From the NCBI GenBank assembly GCA_034406715.1, contig CP137879.1, forward strand, positions 186,001 to 250,000: a stretch of DNA of 64,000 nt. The letters run 5' to 3'. The translations under genes and the position numbers were made by a program. The stretch is from Rhodotorula mucilaginosa. Its lineage: Eukaryota > Basidiomycota > Microbotryomycetes > Sporidiobolales > Sporidiobolaceae. Below are positions 25,601-36,600 of this stretch, in pieces. Position 1 is the stretch's first letter; each line of letters starts with the position of its first letter. A model generated the notes under the pieces. The model made no database searches. It was given only the letters and a program-made list of their open reading frames with translations, and was not told the origin of the DNA.

Positions 25601-27766
25601 TGATCCCGAGGGACGCCAAATCGCCGACGAAGACAGCTTCATGCGGTTGGGCGGCGATTCCATCCGCTTCATGAAGCTGGTCGGCGTTCTTCGAGCCGAA
25701 GGCTACGCGAACGTTGCCTTCCGGGACATTGTCGAAGCGACGACCCTTTCTGCGTGCGCGGCGGTGCTCGCCAATTCGGCACAGAGCGGCGGGACCCAAC
25801 AGACGAATGGCGTGACTCCAGCCTACCAGCCATTCAGCCTGGTCCCGGACGACCATCGAGAGGCACTTCTCGGCGAACTCGCGGCGCTTTCGCTAGACCG
25901 TGACCGCCTCGCCGACGTGTACCCTACGGCGCCTTCGCAGGATGCCCTGGTCGCGCCATCTTTCGATTCGACCCGCGGCCATTACTACGCTCAAGCCATC
26001 TACTCCGTCCAAGCATCGCCGGCCGACTTGCCGACAGAGAAGCTCCAGCAGGCGATCTCTGCTCTCATCGAGCGGCACGAAACGCTGCGAAGCGTCTTTG
26101 TGATAAGCGAAGTGCTGGGTCGGACCCTTTCCGTCATCCTCAACTCCGACGACTGCGACGTACGCGAACGGATCCAGCTGCAGCAAGTCGATGTTGAGAG
26201 CGCAAGCGAGCTGGACGAGGCGGTCTCGGTGAGTCTCGTCGTCGTGTATGCTCCACCGCAATTTCCGACTAATCCCACCCGCTGGACAGGCCTGGCTTCG
26301 CAGCGACCGGCAGCGCTTCCCCTTCAGGTGGGGCCAGCTCTCGCTGTCCTTTGCGATCTTTACTGCAGCCGACGGCGCGCGCAAGCTCGCGTGGGGAATG
26401 CATCACGCGATGAGGTACGAGCATCTTCGCCAGATTCTGCTCTTCCTGCTAGGGAAGCTGACCAGCTATACTGGTGCACAGCGACGGATGGACACTCGAG
26501 CTCCTCACTCTTGACCTGCGGAATCTTTGCTTCGGACTTTCGCTCGACCCGCGTCCGCCTTTCAGCGCGGTGGCAGCGTGGTGGCTCAGCGAAAGCAGCC
26601 CGCCTGCAGAATCGGTCAACTTCTGGCGCGATTACCTCGGAGGTGCTCGACCGCTCGGCTGGCCGACGCAGGAAGCGCTCGAGGGCGACATGCTCGCGAC
26701 GACGGGAGCCTCGATCCGCCACTGGTCCGGCGAGCTGACTGCGCTCACGCAGAGGAGCGGCATCACGCCGGCGATCGCGAGCCGTATCGCCGTGCTTGTG
26801 GCGTTGCATCACCACGCACGCTCGGACGACGTCAACGTCGGGATCGTCCGCTCGGGTCGCGACATCGATGTCGCCAACGCCGACGAAGTAATCGGTCCTT
26901 GCGTCTCGGTTTTGCCGTCCCGCCTCCGGTTCGAACACGACCCGTCTCTCCTTTCTCTCGCCAAAGCCGAAGCCGAGGCGGACCGACGAGCTCGACGACA
27001 CCAGCACGTGACGCTGGCCCAGCTTGCGCGGTTCTGCGACTTGCCCGGGCGGGCAGACCTGTTTGATATCCTCGTCACGTTCCAATCGTTGGCCGAGCGC
27101 GATCCCGAAGTCGAAACCGCCGCACCATGGCCCGTGCGACAACCGCCCGAACGCATCCACATGCCGACCAACTATACCCTGTCGTTCGAGATCACGCCGG
27201 AACTGCACGACGGAGACAAGCTCGAGCTCGCGTGCTTCTTTGACGAACGGATCATCACTCAGGCCGAAGTCGACGACGTCTTGAAGACGGTCGGCACGGT
27301 GCTCGACTACCTCACGACCGCACCTTGTACCGCCGTCTCGCAGCTCAAGCTCGACTCGAAGGCAGTCGCTCGCGGGCCGGTCGCCGGTCGCCAGGTCGAG
27401 ACCAACGGAACGTCCTCGAAGACCGCGACCGCTGCTCTGACGCCGGCACAGTCGGGACTGGTCGTTCGTCTCCGTAAAGAGTGGGCGGCGATTCTGCGTA
27501 TCGACGAGGACGAATGCGGCCATGACGAATCGTTCGCTTCGCTCGGAGGCGATTCGGTGAGTCTACCTCTGTCACTGAGGCTACAGGAAACACCCGGTTC
27601 GACGAGCTCATCATCTGTCTCCTCTCTTACTCTCTAGATCGGCACGATGCGCCTTGCGGTCCGGTTGTCCAAAGTCGGGCTGGCGATCCCGACGCAAAAG
27701 TTGGCGAAACTGCCAACCCTTCGAGCGCAGGCGGAATGGCTCGCAGCTCGGTTCGACGGCGAGTAG
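22680..27766 (+). CDS. Nonribosomal peptide synthetase, A-T-C-T
   Basis: The start at 22680 gives MTAPDWPRLPSGYHFDPH. The first ~190 residues resemble only the C-terminal rim of a condensation domain (FTLRLSFDRTILPQTEAQWF, INLAPPGEIDTLRRYAS). Then follow an adenylation domain (A3 YTSGTTGKPKG near 23950; A4-like SYSFDVSVMNIWDTFA; A5 DYGPTETTVG; A7 YRTGDLGRW; A8 GLRIEVGEIE; A10 GKADRK), a thiolation domain (LGGDSIRFMKL near 25650), a condensation domain whose HHxxxDG motif reads HHAMSDGW across an intron (about 26398-26490), and a terminal thiolation domain (LGGDSIGTM, about 27545-27655). There is no thioesterase, reductase or terminal C domain. One A domain with two T domains suggests one amino acid loaded and joined to another acyl unit, or iterative use. 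A siderophore or diketopiperazine product is plausible for this yeast group but not shown. Introns are short, for example 24020-24087 and 27557-27638. Confidence 0.9.
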
Positions 27767-28105
27767 ATCACGTTGATAGACTATCGCTACATTTAGATTG
27801 ACCAATGAGCTCAAAAGTAAGGGATCCTCGTTGGGCGCGGCTGCTGGGAAAAAAAGAAGAAACCGTCTGTTCGGACTCCCAGCAGAAGCGGTCCATTGCG
27901 AGGTGACTGATCAACTCGTACATTACCAGCTGTCATTCATTGGACTCGAATAAGAGCACCAGCGAGAGTCTCTTACAAAATTTCTGCCGCGCCAAAACGT
28001 CGCTCGAGGAGCTTCACCGCCTCCTCACACCATATACACCGCGCCCGAAGGTCCTAGAGGCACTACACCAACCAAACAAAACCTCTACCTGCCGACGCAA
28101 AGGTC
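27767..28105. other. Intergenic, NRPS 3' end / bL34m promoter
   Basis: About 340 nt between two plus-strand genes, with a locally AT-richer patch around 27770-27860 and an A run near 27850. No coding frame or repeat is evident. Confidence 0.4.
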
Positions 28106-28558
28106 ATGCCTCGCCTCCCGCGCTCGTTGCCGTCGAGCACCCGCCGCGGCGTCGTCGTCGCCCAGCAGCCGTCCTCTCTCCGTGCCCGCCTCGCAGCCCG
28201 GGATGCGCCTGTGCTAGGCGCCCAACAACAGAAGGTGCTGGGCACTGCCCTGTTCCGACCAGCCCCGTCGCGGTCTCTGTTGTCGTCGCTGCGACCGAGC
28301 CTCTCCTCCTCCTCGTCGCCGCCGTCCGCCTCTTCCTCCTCGCCCATCTTGGCCCTCCTCGCCGCCACCCCCTCTTCCTCGCCTACCTTGGGCGGCTCCA
28401 CTCTCCAAAAGCGATTCGCAGTGTACGGATCCGAATACCAGCCGTCGCAGCGGGTCAGGAAACGTAAACATGGGTTCCTCGCGAGGAAGAAATCGAAGGG
28501 AGGGCGCAAGATCTTGATCAGGCGGTTCGCCAAGGGGAGGAAATACCTGTCGCATTAG
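28106..28558 (+). CDS. Mitochondrial large-subunit ribosomal protein bL34m
   Basis: A single exon of 150 residues. The first ~95 residues are a Ser/Arg/Ala-rich presequence ([20 protein letters not shown]), typical of mitochondrial import. The mature C-terminal part is the bL34 signature: [19 protein letters not shown] followed by [20 protein letters not shown]. bL34 binds 23S-type rRNA at the core of the mitochondrial large subunit. The long presequence compared with bacterial L34 (about 45 residues) is usual for fungi. It is convergent with the AlkB gene on the other strand. Confidence 0.93.
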   Translation: MPRLPRSLPSSTRRGVVVAQQPSSLRARLAARDAPVLGAQQQKVLGTALFRPAPSRSLLSSLRPSLSSSSSPPSASSSSPILALLAATPSSSPTLGGSTLQKRFAVYGSEYQPSQRVRKRKHGFLARKKSKGGRKILIRRFAKGRKYLSH

Positions 28559-28895
28559 AGAGAGTGGACGGGGCGTCGAGCAGGCTTTCGTCGTCGTCGT
28601 TGTTGTTGTCGCGCGCGGAGGCTCGTCGGGTTTCGCGAGGTCGAGGGTCGAGGTATCGTGAGGAGGATCTGCGTTAAGGATGCTGATTGGGAGGAAGAGA
28701 GGATGATGGTACAGTCTACGAGAGGACGTTCCAGTAGGGAGGCGGGATTCGGGAGACTCTCTCGATGTAACAGTATGAAGAACGCATCGCAAACCCTCCG
28801 TGCATCGGCAAGCGAGCGGAAAATACACAGTCGTCTAAAAAAGGCGACAGAAGAGAAAGGCTAACCTACGGAATATGATGGGACTACATAACAAG
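28559..28895. other. Convergent 3' intergenic region
   Basis: About 340 nt between the stop codons of two convergent genes, presumably holding both 3' UTRs. Nothing else recognisable. Confidence 0.4.
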
Positions 28896-30193
28896 TTAGA
28901 AGACGAGTTGCCGAAAGGTCAAGCTGATCCGACTTTGCGTGACCAGTTTCTCTTTCGGGATCTGATGTTTCCAGTGTTGCTGCATCGTCCCTTGCATGAC
29001 GACGAGGGATCCGTTCTCGAGGGTGAACCGGTGCGAATAGACCAACGGTTGCGGCGGCGGCGGCGCTCTGCTCGACGCGTCGGTCACGTCACCGTGGTGG
29101 TCGTCATCGTCTTTGACGGTAGCGACACCACTTGCCGAGGAAGGTGGTGGTGGTGATGGCAAAGTAGGCCGCATCGTCGCAGATTCTGACCTTGCAGCGC
29201 GTGTCTTCTTCTTCGCCGCCGCCGCTTTCGGTAAGGAGGCTGACGACAATGATGATGACGACGCGAGAGGGGGCGTTTTGTCGTGCGTGAGGATGAAAGT
29301 ACGCGGGGCGCCGAGCGACAAGGAGGCGATGACCCTGTTCAACCACGCGCGGAGCGGAGCGTTGAAGAGGAATCGAATCAGCCCTCCGGCCGGCCGGCCC
29401 CGCTCGCCTGTCCTTCCCAAAACCAGCGCGTGGATCTCTGTACGCGCATGTTGGCTGCTCACCTGTTTTCTCGGTTGTCGCGATGGTTGCCGATGTAAAT
29501 CTCTACCAGTACCGCAAGGAGAAGCCTCGTCAGGAGAGGCCCCTCGGCGCTCGCCAGAACGAAAGAGGGACGGAAAGAGCGCACGACCGTTCTCGTACAG
29601 GTTGAGCATGACGTGGTTGAACTTGACATCCAATTTCGCCTCGACGAGGTCCTGGATCTCGCGCAACAGGGGCGGGTAGTCGTAGCTCATCCGGACGGTC
29701 GTGCCGCTGTAGTTCACGTCGAGGGAGGGGTCGGTCGCAAAGGCGGCGATCTTGCGGGATTGGGTTACGGGTTTGCCGTAGATCTTGAGAGTCGGTTGAT
29801 ACCCTGTTTGGTACATTCAGGGCAGCGAGAAAGAAAACAAAGCGAGAGCGGGCGTCGTCGAGGAGACACCAGTGTTCTCAGCAGCGAGTCCGGCCCCTCT
29901 TGAACAGTCCCGGAGGCGGAGGGCTCACACTCTTCGAGGTTGAGCAATTCGTCGTGCCAGCGTTGGGCGGTGCGAGGGTCGACAAAGTCGGGGAAGTAGT
30001 ACGCGTCTGCGTCTGCGAGCGGGAGCTTGTAGCGGTCCTGGCCCGTCACCTGGGTGGTCTCGTCCGGATGGACGGTGACTCGTGCGCGGCGCTTCTGTTT
30101 CGGCTTGTGTGCTTGTGGCGGTGAAGAGGGTCGAGTCCGCTTCCTGGGAGATGAGGCGTGGGCGGTAGCAGCGTGCAGTGGCGGCGACGACAT
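28896..30193 (-). CDS. AlkB-type 2-oxoglutarate/Fe(II) dioxygenase, ALKBH2-like
   Basis: The start at 30193 gives MSSPPLHAATAHASSPRKRT, a basic tail with KRTRPSSP and KPKQKRRARV, possibly nuclear targeting. Domain landmarks are YYFPDFVDPRTAQRWHDELL, the substrate-lid stretch QPTLKIYGKPVTQSRKIAAF, NYSGTTVRMSYDYPPLL and FNHVMLNLYENG. Then IYIGNHRDNRENR carries the iron-binding HxD; MQQHWKHQIPKEK carries the distal His, and RISLTFRQLVF ends with the 2OG-binding Arg. This matches the ALKBH2/3 group that removes 1-methyladenine and 3-methylcytosine from DNA. Between the core strands (after GAPRTFILTHDK) sits a disordered insert of about 75 residues rich in Ser, Ala, Pro and Asp. Two introns separate the core exons. 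It shares a 210-nt divergent promoter with QCR10. Confidence 0.88.
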
Positions 30194-30403
30194 TCAATGG
30201 GACGACGACAGAGTTGCTGAGCGTCGGGTTCGAGAGAGTAGAACAGAGCAACTCAGGAGAGCGGAAGCACTCTCCAGACAGACTCGCAAGAAGTCAGCGT
30301 TGCGTCGGTTCGAGGCGGTCGGCAGAGCGAGGAGAAGAGAGACGCATCCGAGTCGAGACGCTCTTCTGCCGCAACCCCGCACCGCGTAACACGTACTCGA
30401 GCC

Positions 30404-31132
30404 ATGGTCCAGTGAGTAGACACGCCCTCGTTCACCAGAGCCTCGCTTTCGCTGTCCCCGGAGGAGGCTGCCACGGCCGCACCCGCACACCCGCCTCCGC
30501 TCCTCGGCACGCGAGACCCCTCCGCGGTCAACGACAGCACGCTATGCACGACGTGAGTACTCGGCGCTGACATCCAACTGCCCGCTCGTCCCCCGCCCAG
30601 GCCCCGCGTCCAGGTCCTCAAGCCCGTCGCCGCCCCGATGGGTCTCACCCCGAGCCTCGTCGCCCGCTTGGCTCCCACCCTCGCACTCTGGGGCTTTGCC
30701 GGCGCTGGCGCCCTCATGACCTTCGCGTCCGCCATTCCCTTGTTCCAGGTGCGTCGCCTTGGCTCCTTTACGGAGGAGTGTGTGCTGTTCGCGCGAGAGC
30801 TGATCATCTCCTCGCGGACTATCCCTTACGAACAGACCGACGTGTGCGTACCCCAAATTATAGCAACACATGGCGTTGCCAGGACAATCGCTCCTGTGGC
30901 CCCCGAAACTGACCGCGTCTCCTCCACTCCACAGCCTCAAGAAGATCCCCGTCGTCGCCGACTACTACGGTCCGTTGTGATTGCCGCACCACCCAAATTG
31001 CCACGCGAAAAAGACTGACCCACCCTTCCACAGTCGACAACACCCCCGATTCGGACAAGGTACGCTCGCTCGCCGCGCGCCCGAAAAAAAAACCCGCAAC
31101 TGACCAGTCCTCTTCTCGCACAGCCGTTCTAA
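30404..31132 (+). CDS. QCR10: Cytochrome bc1 complex subunit 10 (QCR10)
   Basis: Six exons read by eye: 30404-30411, 30601-30748, 30836-30843, 30935-30969, 31034-31059 and 31124-31132, totalling 234 nt or 77 residues. The protein includes VQVLKPVAAPMGLTPSLVAR, one transmembrane helix (LALWGFAGAGALMTFASAIP), then FQTDVLKKIPVVADYYVD and the C-terminus NTPDSDKPF. The KIPxVxxY...PxSDxPF ending is the QCR10 hallmark. QCR10 is a small peripheral single-span subunit of mitochondrial complex III near the Rieske protein. Exons of 8, 8 and 9 nt are unusual; the last codes only Pro-Phe-stop. The first intron (30412-30600) is the least certain, because a possible second donor at about 30553 could add an exon. 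All donor and acceptor dinucleotides are GT/AG. Confidence 0.85.
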
Positions 31133-31339
31133 GCAGCAGCAACGACTTTGCCCCAAAATCTTCCCTTTTCTGTGGCCCACTCCCTCTCGTCGTTTATTTC
31201 CCCTTCCTTTAGAGTCGCAAGTTTCGCGCCTGGAAAACTCTGGTTCAATTCCCCTTTCTTGCCTGCCTTTCGTCTCGCGGGTTGCCGGAGCTCTCCCTTC
31301 CCGCTGGGACACGCAAAAAGACACCCAGACTGGATGGAT
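31133..31339. other. Intergenic, QCR10 3' region
   Basis: About 200 nt between QCR10 and the edge of the duplicated block. Pyrimidine-rich on the plus strand, no gene seen. Confidence 0.4.
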
Positions 31340-31739
31340 CTATCAATTCTAGGACTTTGGTTTGTCGACAGGAGCCACGTTCCGAAACACGTCTTACCGC
31401 GAGGATGTGTGGCGAGCAGCGATTAAAAAAAAAAAAGGCGCTGTCCCTTCAGGAAGCACAGTCATATACCGAGGTAGGGCGGCAGACGGGTTTGCTTGTC
31501 TACCACATCTCTGGCGGTGACGTTGCTGATCTCGATGGGTTTCACAGACAACCGCGCGCGGCCGCGCGACAACTCGGGCGGCGGCTTGATTGATACCTGG
31601 TCTAATTTCGCTCGGATATTGCGGAGAACGTCTCCACGGTCACCAGTACTACATACAAGTCTCGCGACCGGACGGATGAGCGTCATGGCCAACAAGGGGG
31701 CCGCTTGTGGTTGCTGTTCGCCTCAAGTGCGCTCTGTCC
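31340..31739 (+). pseudogene. Internal fragment of the inositol 5-phosphatase gene
   Basis: This stretch aligns by eye, in the same orientation, with about 33710-34060 of the intact phosphatase gene. Shared words include CACGTCTTACCGCGAGGATG, TGGCGAGCAGCGAT, GGAGAACGTCTC and GTCATGGCCAACAAGGGGG. It covers the exon coding the start of the catalytic domain and the following exon. The frame is broken by several small changes, including a 12-base A run at about 31425-31436. No start or downstream catalytic motifs remain. Homology stops at about 31739, where an RPL5 fragment takes over. It is a dead gene piece, probably the relic of an older or rearranged copy of the pair. Confidence 0.82.
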
Positions 31740-31791
31740 GTGCTTTCGACCAAAAACATTTCGAAATCAATCGCATCTCGCACACCCAGGC

Positions 31792-32553
31792 CACCTCGAC
31801 CGGTGCCCGTGTCTTTGGCGCCATGAAGGGTGCCTCGGACGGCGGCATCTTTTATCCCGCACTCCGAGCCGCGTTTCCCGGGGTGAGTCCCCGCCGCCTC
31901 CGTTTGCTCCTGCACTTGCAGAGACACTGTGCTGACCCATCCCGTACGCTTTACAGCTTCGACCCCGAGTCCAAGGAGCTCGACGCCGAGACGCTGCAGA
32001 GTTACATCTACGGCGCCCACGTTAGCGAGTTCATGGAATCGTTGGAGGGGAGTTTAGCCATCTCTTATCTCCCGCGTGACCCAATCGCTGACTAGACACC
32101 TTTACACGCTATGCACGTCTATAGGTGGAAGACGAGGAGCGGTACGTCCAACTCCGGTGGTCGACGCTGCGGCGACGATTCCGCGCGAAATCCCGACTTC
32201 TTTACTGACGACGCCCGCTCCGTGTCGCTCACAGTTTCCGCAAGCAGTTCGCCAAGTTCCTCGAGGATGACGTCTCGTCGGAGGACATTGAGGACATGTT
32301 CCGGTGCGTCTAGCTCCCGATTTGGCGAGGAAGCGCCCCTGGGAGCGTCAGCCACTCACTCTTCTTTTGCTCGCCCCGCAGTGAGGCCCACGAGAAGATC
32401 CGCGAGGACCCGACCTACACCAAGACCGACAAGGCCGACCTCGCCAAGTGGAAGGAGGCTTCGAAGAAGACCCACCCCAAGAAGCTCTCGGTGGCCGAGT
32501 GCCGCGCCCGCACCGAGCAGAAGAAGCAGGAGTTCTACGCCTCGAAGGAGTAA
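31792..32553 (+). pseudogene. RPL5 3'-half copy (left arm of inverted duplication)
   Basis: This is a plus-strand copy of the C-terminal part of ribosomal protein L5 and matches the intact minus-strand gene at 38101-38870. It keeps [39 protein letters not shown], the 17-nt exon coding [25 protein letters not shown] and [10 protein letters not shown] before TAA at 32551-32553. The first ~175 residues and the start are missing, replaced upstream by a phosphatase fragment. The end of exon 2 codes YPALRAAFPG instead of [10 protein letters not shown]. The donor after ESLE is changed from GTTCGT to GGGAGT. Near the C-terminus AECRART replaces AERRARI. Exons are much better preserved than the introns. 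Confidence 0.88.
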
Positions 32554-33690
32554 ACTACCCGTCTGCTTCGGTGCACGAGTCTACGATCAGGTGGACCAAA
32601 ACGGAAAGCAGACGGAGCGACGGGGGATTGGACTTTGCGGGCCGGCAGAAGAGGGTGCGGTCCGGAGGGGGTTTCCAGTCTTTTTGGTTCGTCGTTCCGG
32701 GAGTTTTTGCAATTCGAGCCTCGTTTCGTCGTCTTCAGGACGGCGAGCGGGGTTGGTTTTCCAAACTTCACTCTTTCGGGGCTATGGATTTCTCGCGAGC
32801 AGGAACCGAGCGTCGCTTTTCATCACCTCGACTTTTTCTGCTGGTCGCTTTCTCTCGAGGGTTGCACGAGTCGTTCTCCACTTGCCTCGCTAAGGACACC
32901 ACTGAAGCAACGTCACCTTCCGTTAGAGTGCTGCCGTTAGAGTGCTGTTTGCTGAGGCCATGCCCGTTTTTGCATGCGCAACTTCTCTTGCTTCGATACG
33001 TCGCTCTTCCGCAGCTTGCTTTTCCAGTGGACGGTATCTGCGCTCTTACAAGCAGCAGTACAGATCTAAGGAGTACGGCTACCTACCTTCGCTCAAGCTT
33101 GCTGCTTCGAACTCTCCGCCATCGGCGCTCTAAATCGTCATCAGTTGAACAGTCCCGAATCAAGGCAGCGCGACGGTTTGAACAGCTGCAGAGGCAGCCT
33201 ATCCCTTTCCTCGAATTACGATTAGGTCCTCGGTAGCCTCGCATGGCTCCGGAGCAGAGGGATGCTGCCGAGGCTTTGCAACACATGCATCGACAGGCTT
33301 CGGTTCGCCAGCGGGTCGCCTCGATCATCAGTCACAACGATTCAGGCGGCGACGATGGGGTTCAATCTCGCGGACGCGACTCGTCTTGGGAACGGAGAGC
33401 TCTGCGCTCGTGGCTTTGGGAAGAGCTGGATCGGCGCGCAGCAGACTATTCTCGGCGGGAAGAAATTAGGTGCGTTAGGTCTCCTTTCTGAATGCACCAC
33501 TAGCCCGTGAAAAGCAAGCGCATGACCACGAGTGCTAACGCTGTAGTGCTTCGTAGGATCTGGTGCGGCACGTACAACGTGAACGACAAAAGCCCCCAAA
33601 GCGCCGACGACATTCAAGACTGGGTACAAAGCTGCGGCAGCGCCGAGCTGCTGGTCTTCTCGTAAGCAAAGACAGAAACGCGGTAAGAAC
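31792..33690 (+). repeat. Left arm of inverted duplication (RPL5 3' half to phosphatase 5' end)
   Basis: This arm matches the reverse complement of about 36985-38870. It holds RPL5 exons 2 (part) to 6, the RPL5 3' flank, a spacer (about 32900-33240) and the first exon, intron and start of exon 2 of the phosphatase. The 237-nt stretch 32535-32771 and its partner 37883-38119 give the same 78-residue translation, so this mostly non-coding piece is nearly identical. The spacer and introns are clearly diverged. Confidence 0.88.
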
Positions 33691-36600
33691 GTCACCGACT
33701 CAATCGCTTCATAGGTTCCAGGAGTTTGATCTGTCGACGGAGGCCATGATCCGATACACGTCTTACCGCGAGGATGCGTGGCGAGCAGCGATAGAAAGGG
33801 CGCTGTCCACTCAGGGCTCACCTTCTTATACCAAGGTGGGCCAAGGCACTTCGTTTTGTCCGCGATATTGACGACGTGGCGTGAGCTGATCTCGACTTGT
33901 TTTGGCAGCTGCACTCGCGACAACTCGTCGGCGGACTCATCTTGGTCTACGTTCGCTCGGACATCGCGGAGAACGTCTCGGCGGTCACGAGTACTAGTCT
34001 CGCGACCGGACTGCTGGGCGTCATGGCCAACAAGGGGGCTGTTGCTGTTCGCCTCAAGTGCGCCTCATCTGTCCCTCTCGTCTGGTCCCACGGATCGCGC
34101 CTCCCGTGCAACCTCGAGTAACGCGACCCTCTCCTCTCCCCGAACAATACAGATATCTAGACACGCCGCTCACCTTCGTCAACTCCCACCTCGCCGCTTT
34201 TGTCCCGAACTCGGCGGAGCGGAACGCCCAATTCCGCACGACGACTTCCCAGCTTCTTTTCCCTCTCAGCAGCAACGACGGCGCAGATCAGCGAGACGAA
34301 TGGAGCTCGTGTTTGCGGCCAGATGAAGCGAGACCTGCCGGAGCTGGCGCGAGTGTATGGGATTGCGATGGCCTGTTCTGGATGGGAGATTTGAATGTGA
34401 GCCCGGTCTCGGAGTCGCCAATGCACCGCGGAAAACACCTAATATGGACCTCGGTGTGCAGTATCGATTAGATGCGACGCGAGAAGATATCGATGCGCTC
34501 ATCCGACGCGGCGATCATCAGGCCTTGCTCGCCTTTGACCAAGTGAGCTCTTTTTGCGCACGACGGAATCGACGCATTGCACGCCTCTGACCAGAGTGCG
34601 ACGTGTAGCTTGCCGTACAGCAGCAACTGCGCATGGCCTTCGAAGGATTCGAAGAAGGCGCGCTTGATTTTCCCCCGACGTTCAAGTTTGATGCGGGAAC
34701 AGACAACTACGACACCTCGTAAGGGCGCCTTTCTCCCGAGTTGCTCGCAATTGTTACTCCAGAAACTGATTCTCCCCCTCACATGCAGCGAGAAGCAACG
34801 AGCTCCCGCCTACACCGACCGTATCATCTACCTCCCGAGCCCTCTCTGCCCGATCGCGGTCGAGCGGTACGACAGTCACCCCGCGGTCCTGCTCAGCGAT
34901 CACAAACCCGTTTCTGCTACTCTAAGATTACCGGTACCTTCCCTCCTCCTTATCTTCTCCGTCCGCCATCGCGCCTGTGCTCACTGCGTCGGGTCTGGCA
35001 GGTTCGACGCGTGGATCGCGTGAAACGTCAACGGATTGCGGAGGACTTGGTCGCCAGCTGTGAGTGATCACTGACCCATTGTCTCGATACACAAACCCTG
35101 ATACCAGCTTTCTTGAGCAGTAGGCGCCGATCCGACCGGCCTCGAGGAACTAGAGCCTGCCGAAGTCGAGCTGGTACCGGGTCCAGAGCTCAAATTCCAG
35201 AAACTCGAACACGGCTTGAGCGCGACCTTGACTCTTGACTTGGGCAACTGTAGCGAGGTGCGTACCACGACTTCTTCTTTCCTCTGAGTGGCTACAGAAG
35301 CTGAAGAGGGAGTGTGTCCTGAACAGACTGCGACGGCTTGGTCCTTTGTGCCGCGACCAGACTCGCTCGACGCGTTCCCGGCGTGGTTGTCGGTGTCCCC
35401 ATCATCCGGCGTCCTTCAAGGCCGAACGCGGCAGACTCTGAGCTTCACAGCTCGAGTGAAGGACGGGCGGGGGGCCGGCTCGTTATCGTTCCCGCAGGAA
35501 CAGGGCGTTGGAGATCATTCGGGTCCGGTCCTCTCGGACCTGCTCATCCTCTCGGTCCGCGGGCGAGACCTTTTCCTGGCTGTGTCTCTAGAATCATGGA
35601 TCCCGACCGTCCTCGGTTCACCGCTGGATCACCTCGTGCAGCTGAGGAATCCCATCCGCGAAACAACTCTCTCCGAGCGGGCGGCGATCGGACGCTCAAG
35701 TCTAGCTGGACTCGCTGCATCGCAAGTCGGAGATGCCGCCACGCCTACCACCGCCACCGCCGAGACTGTCCCTCTTGTTATTCGTCGCCTCGTCGCCTTT
35801 CTCGCCGAGAACGGACTCGATCTCCCGGATCTTTTCCAGACTGAAGTTGACGAGGAGGATGTCCGGCGGATCCTACGATGCCTCGATACGGCAAGTCGAG
35901 ACTTTTGTTCCTTGATCAGCTGTTATTCACTTCACTCACAAGCGCATGTTTTTCCACAGGGCGACGCCTTTCCGCAAGTCTCTTTGTCCGATCAGGAACA
36001 GCAGCACCCGCGCGTGGATTCGTCAGAAGACGACAAAACCGACAAGCAGCACCTCGTCGACGCTGTGGATCTGCTCGACAAGCTCGAGACCGATCTCGGG
36101 TCGGTCTCTCACGACTTTGGCGGTGGCGGTACTTGCGATGAGCGCTCTGACGACGAGCAGCCGATTGCCATCTCTTCGCATATTCGCAAGCCAGTCGCCA
36201 CCCTACCTCCGGCTTCCGCTTCCGCTCGGACTGGAACCGGAGGGAGAGATTCGAGTCCCGCTACCGCTTATGCAGCTGCGGCTTGTTTGGTGAGGATCCT
36301 CAAAACGTTGCCGGAACCGGTGGTCGAGACGCGACTGTACGAGGCGGCGATACGGAGCGACTCGCGCGAGGCGGCGTACGAGGTGTTGCACAGCCTGAAA
36401 GAAGTGGTGCGTCCCACAAACGTCGTTTCCCTTCGTCTCCTTTCAGCGAATTTTGCTTTCCCGGTTTTGGCCGGAAATAGCAGAGGGCGCTGATATGAAG
36501 TGGTTGAACCGAATTGCGACGCGCAGCACGCCAATACGCTTCTGTACCTGGTCGCGTTCCTCCGCATCCTCCTGCGCCAGCAAACCAGTCCCGACGATAA

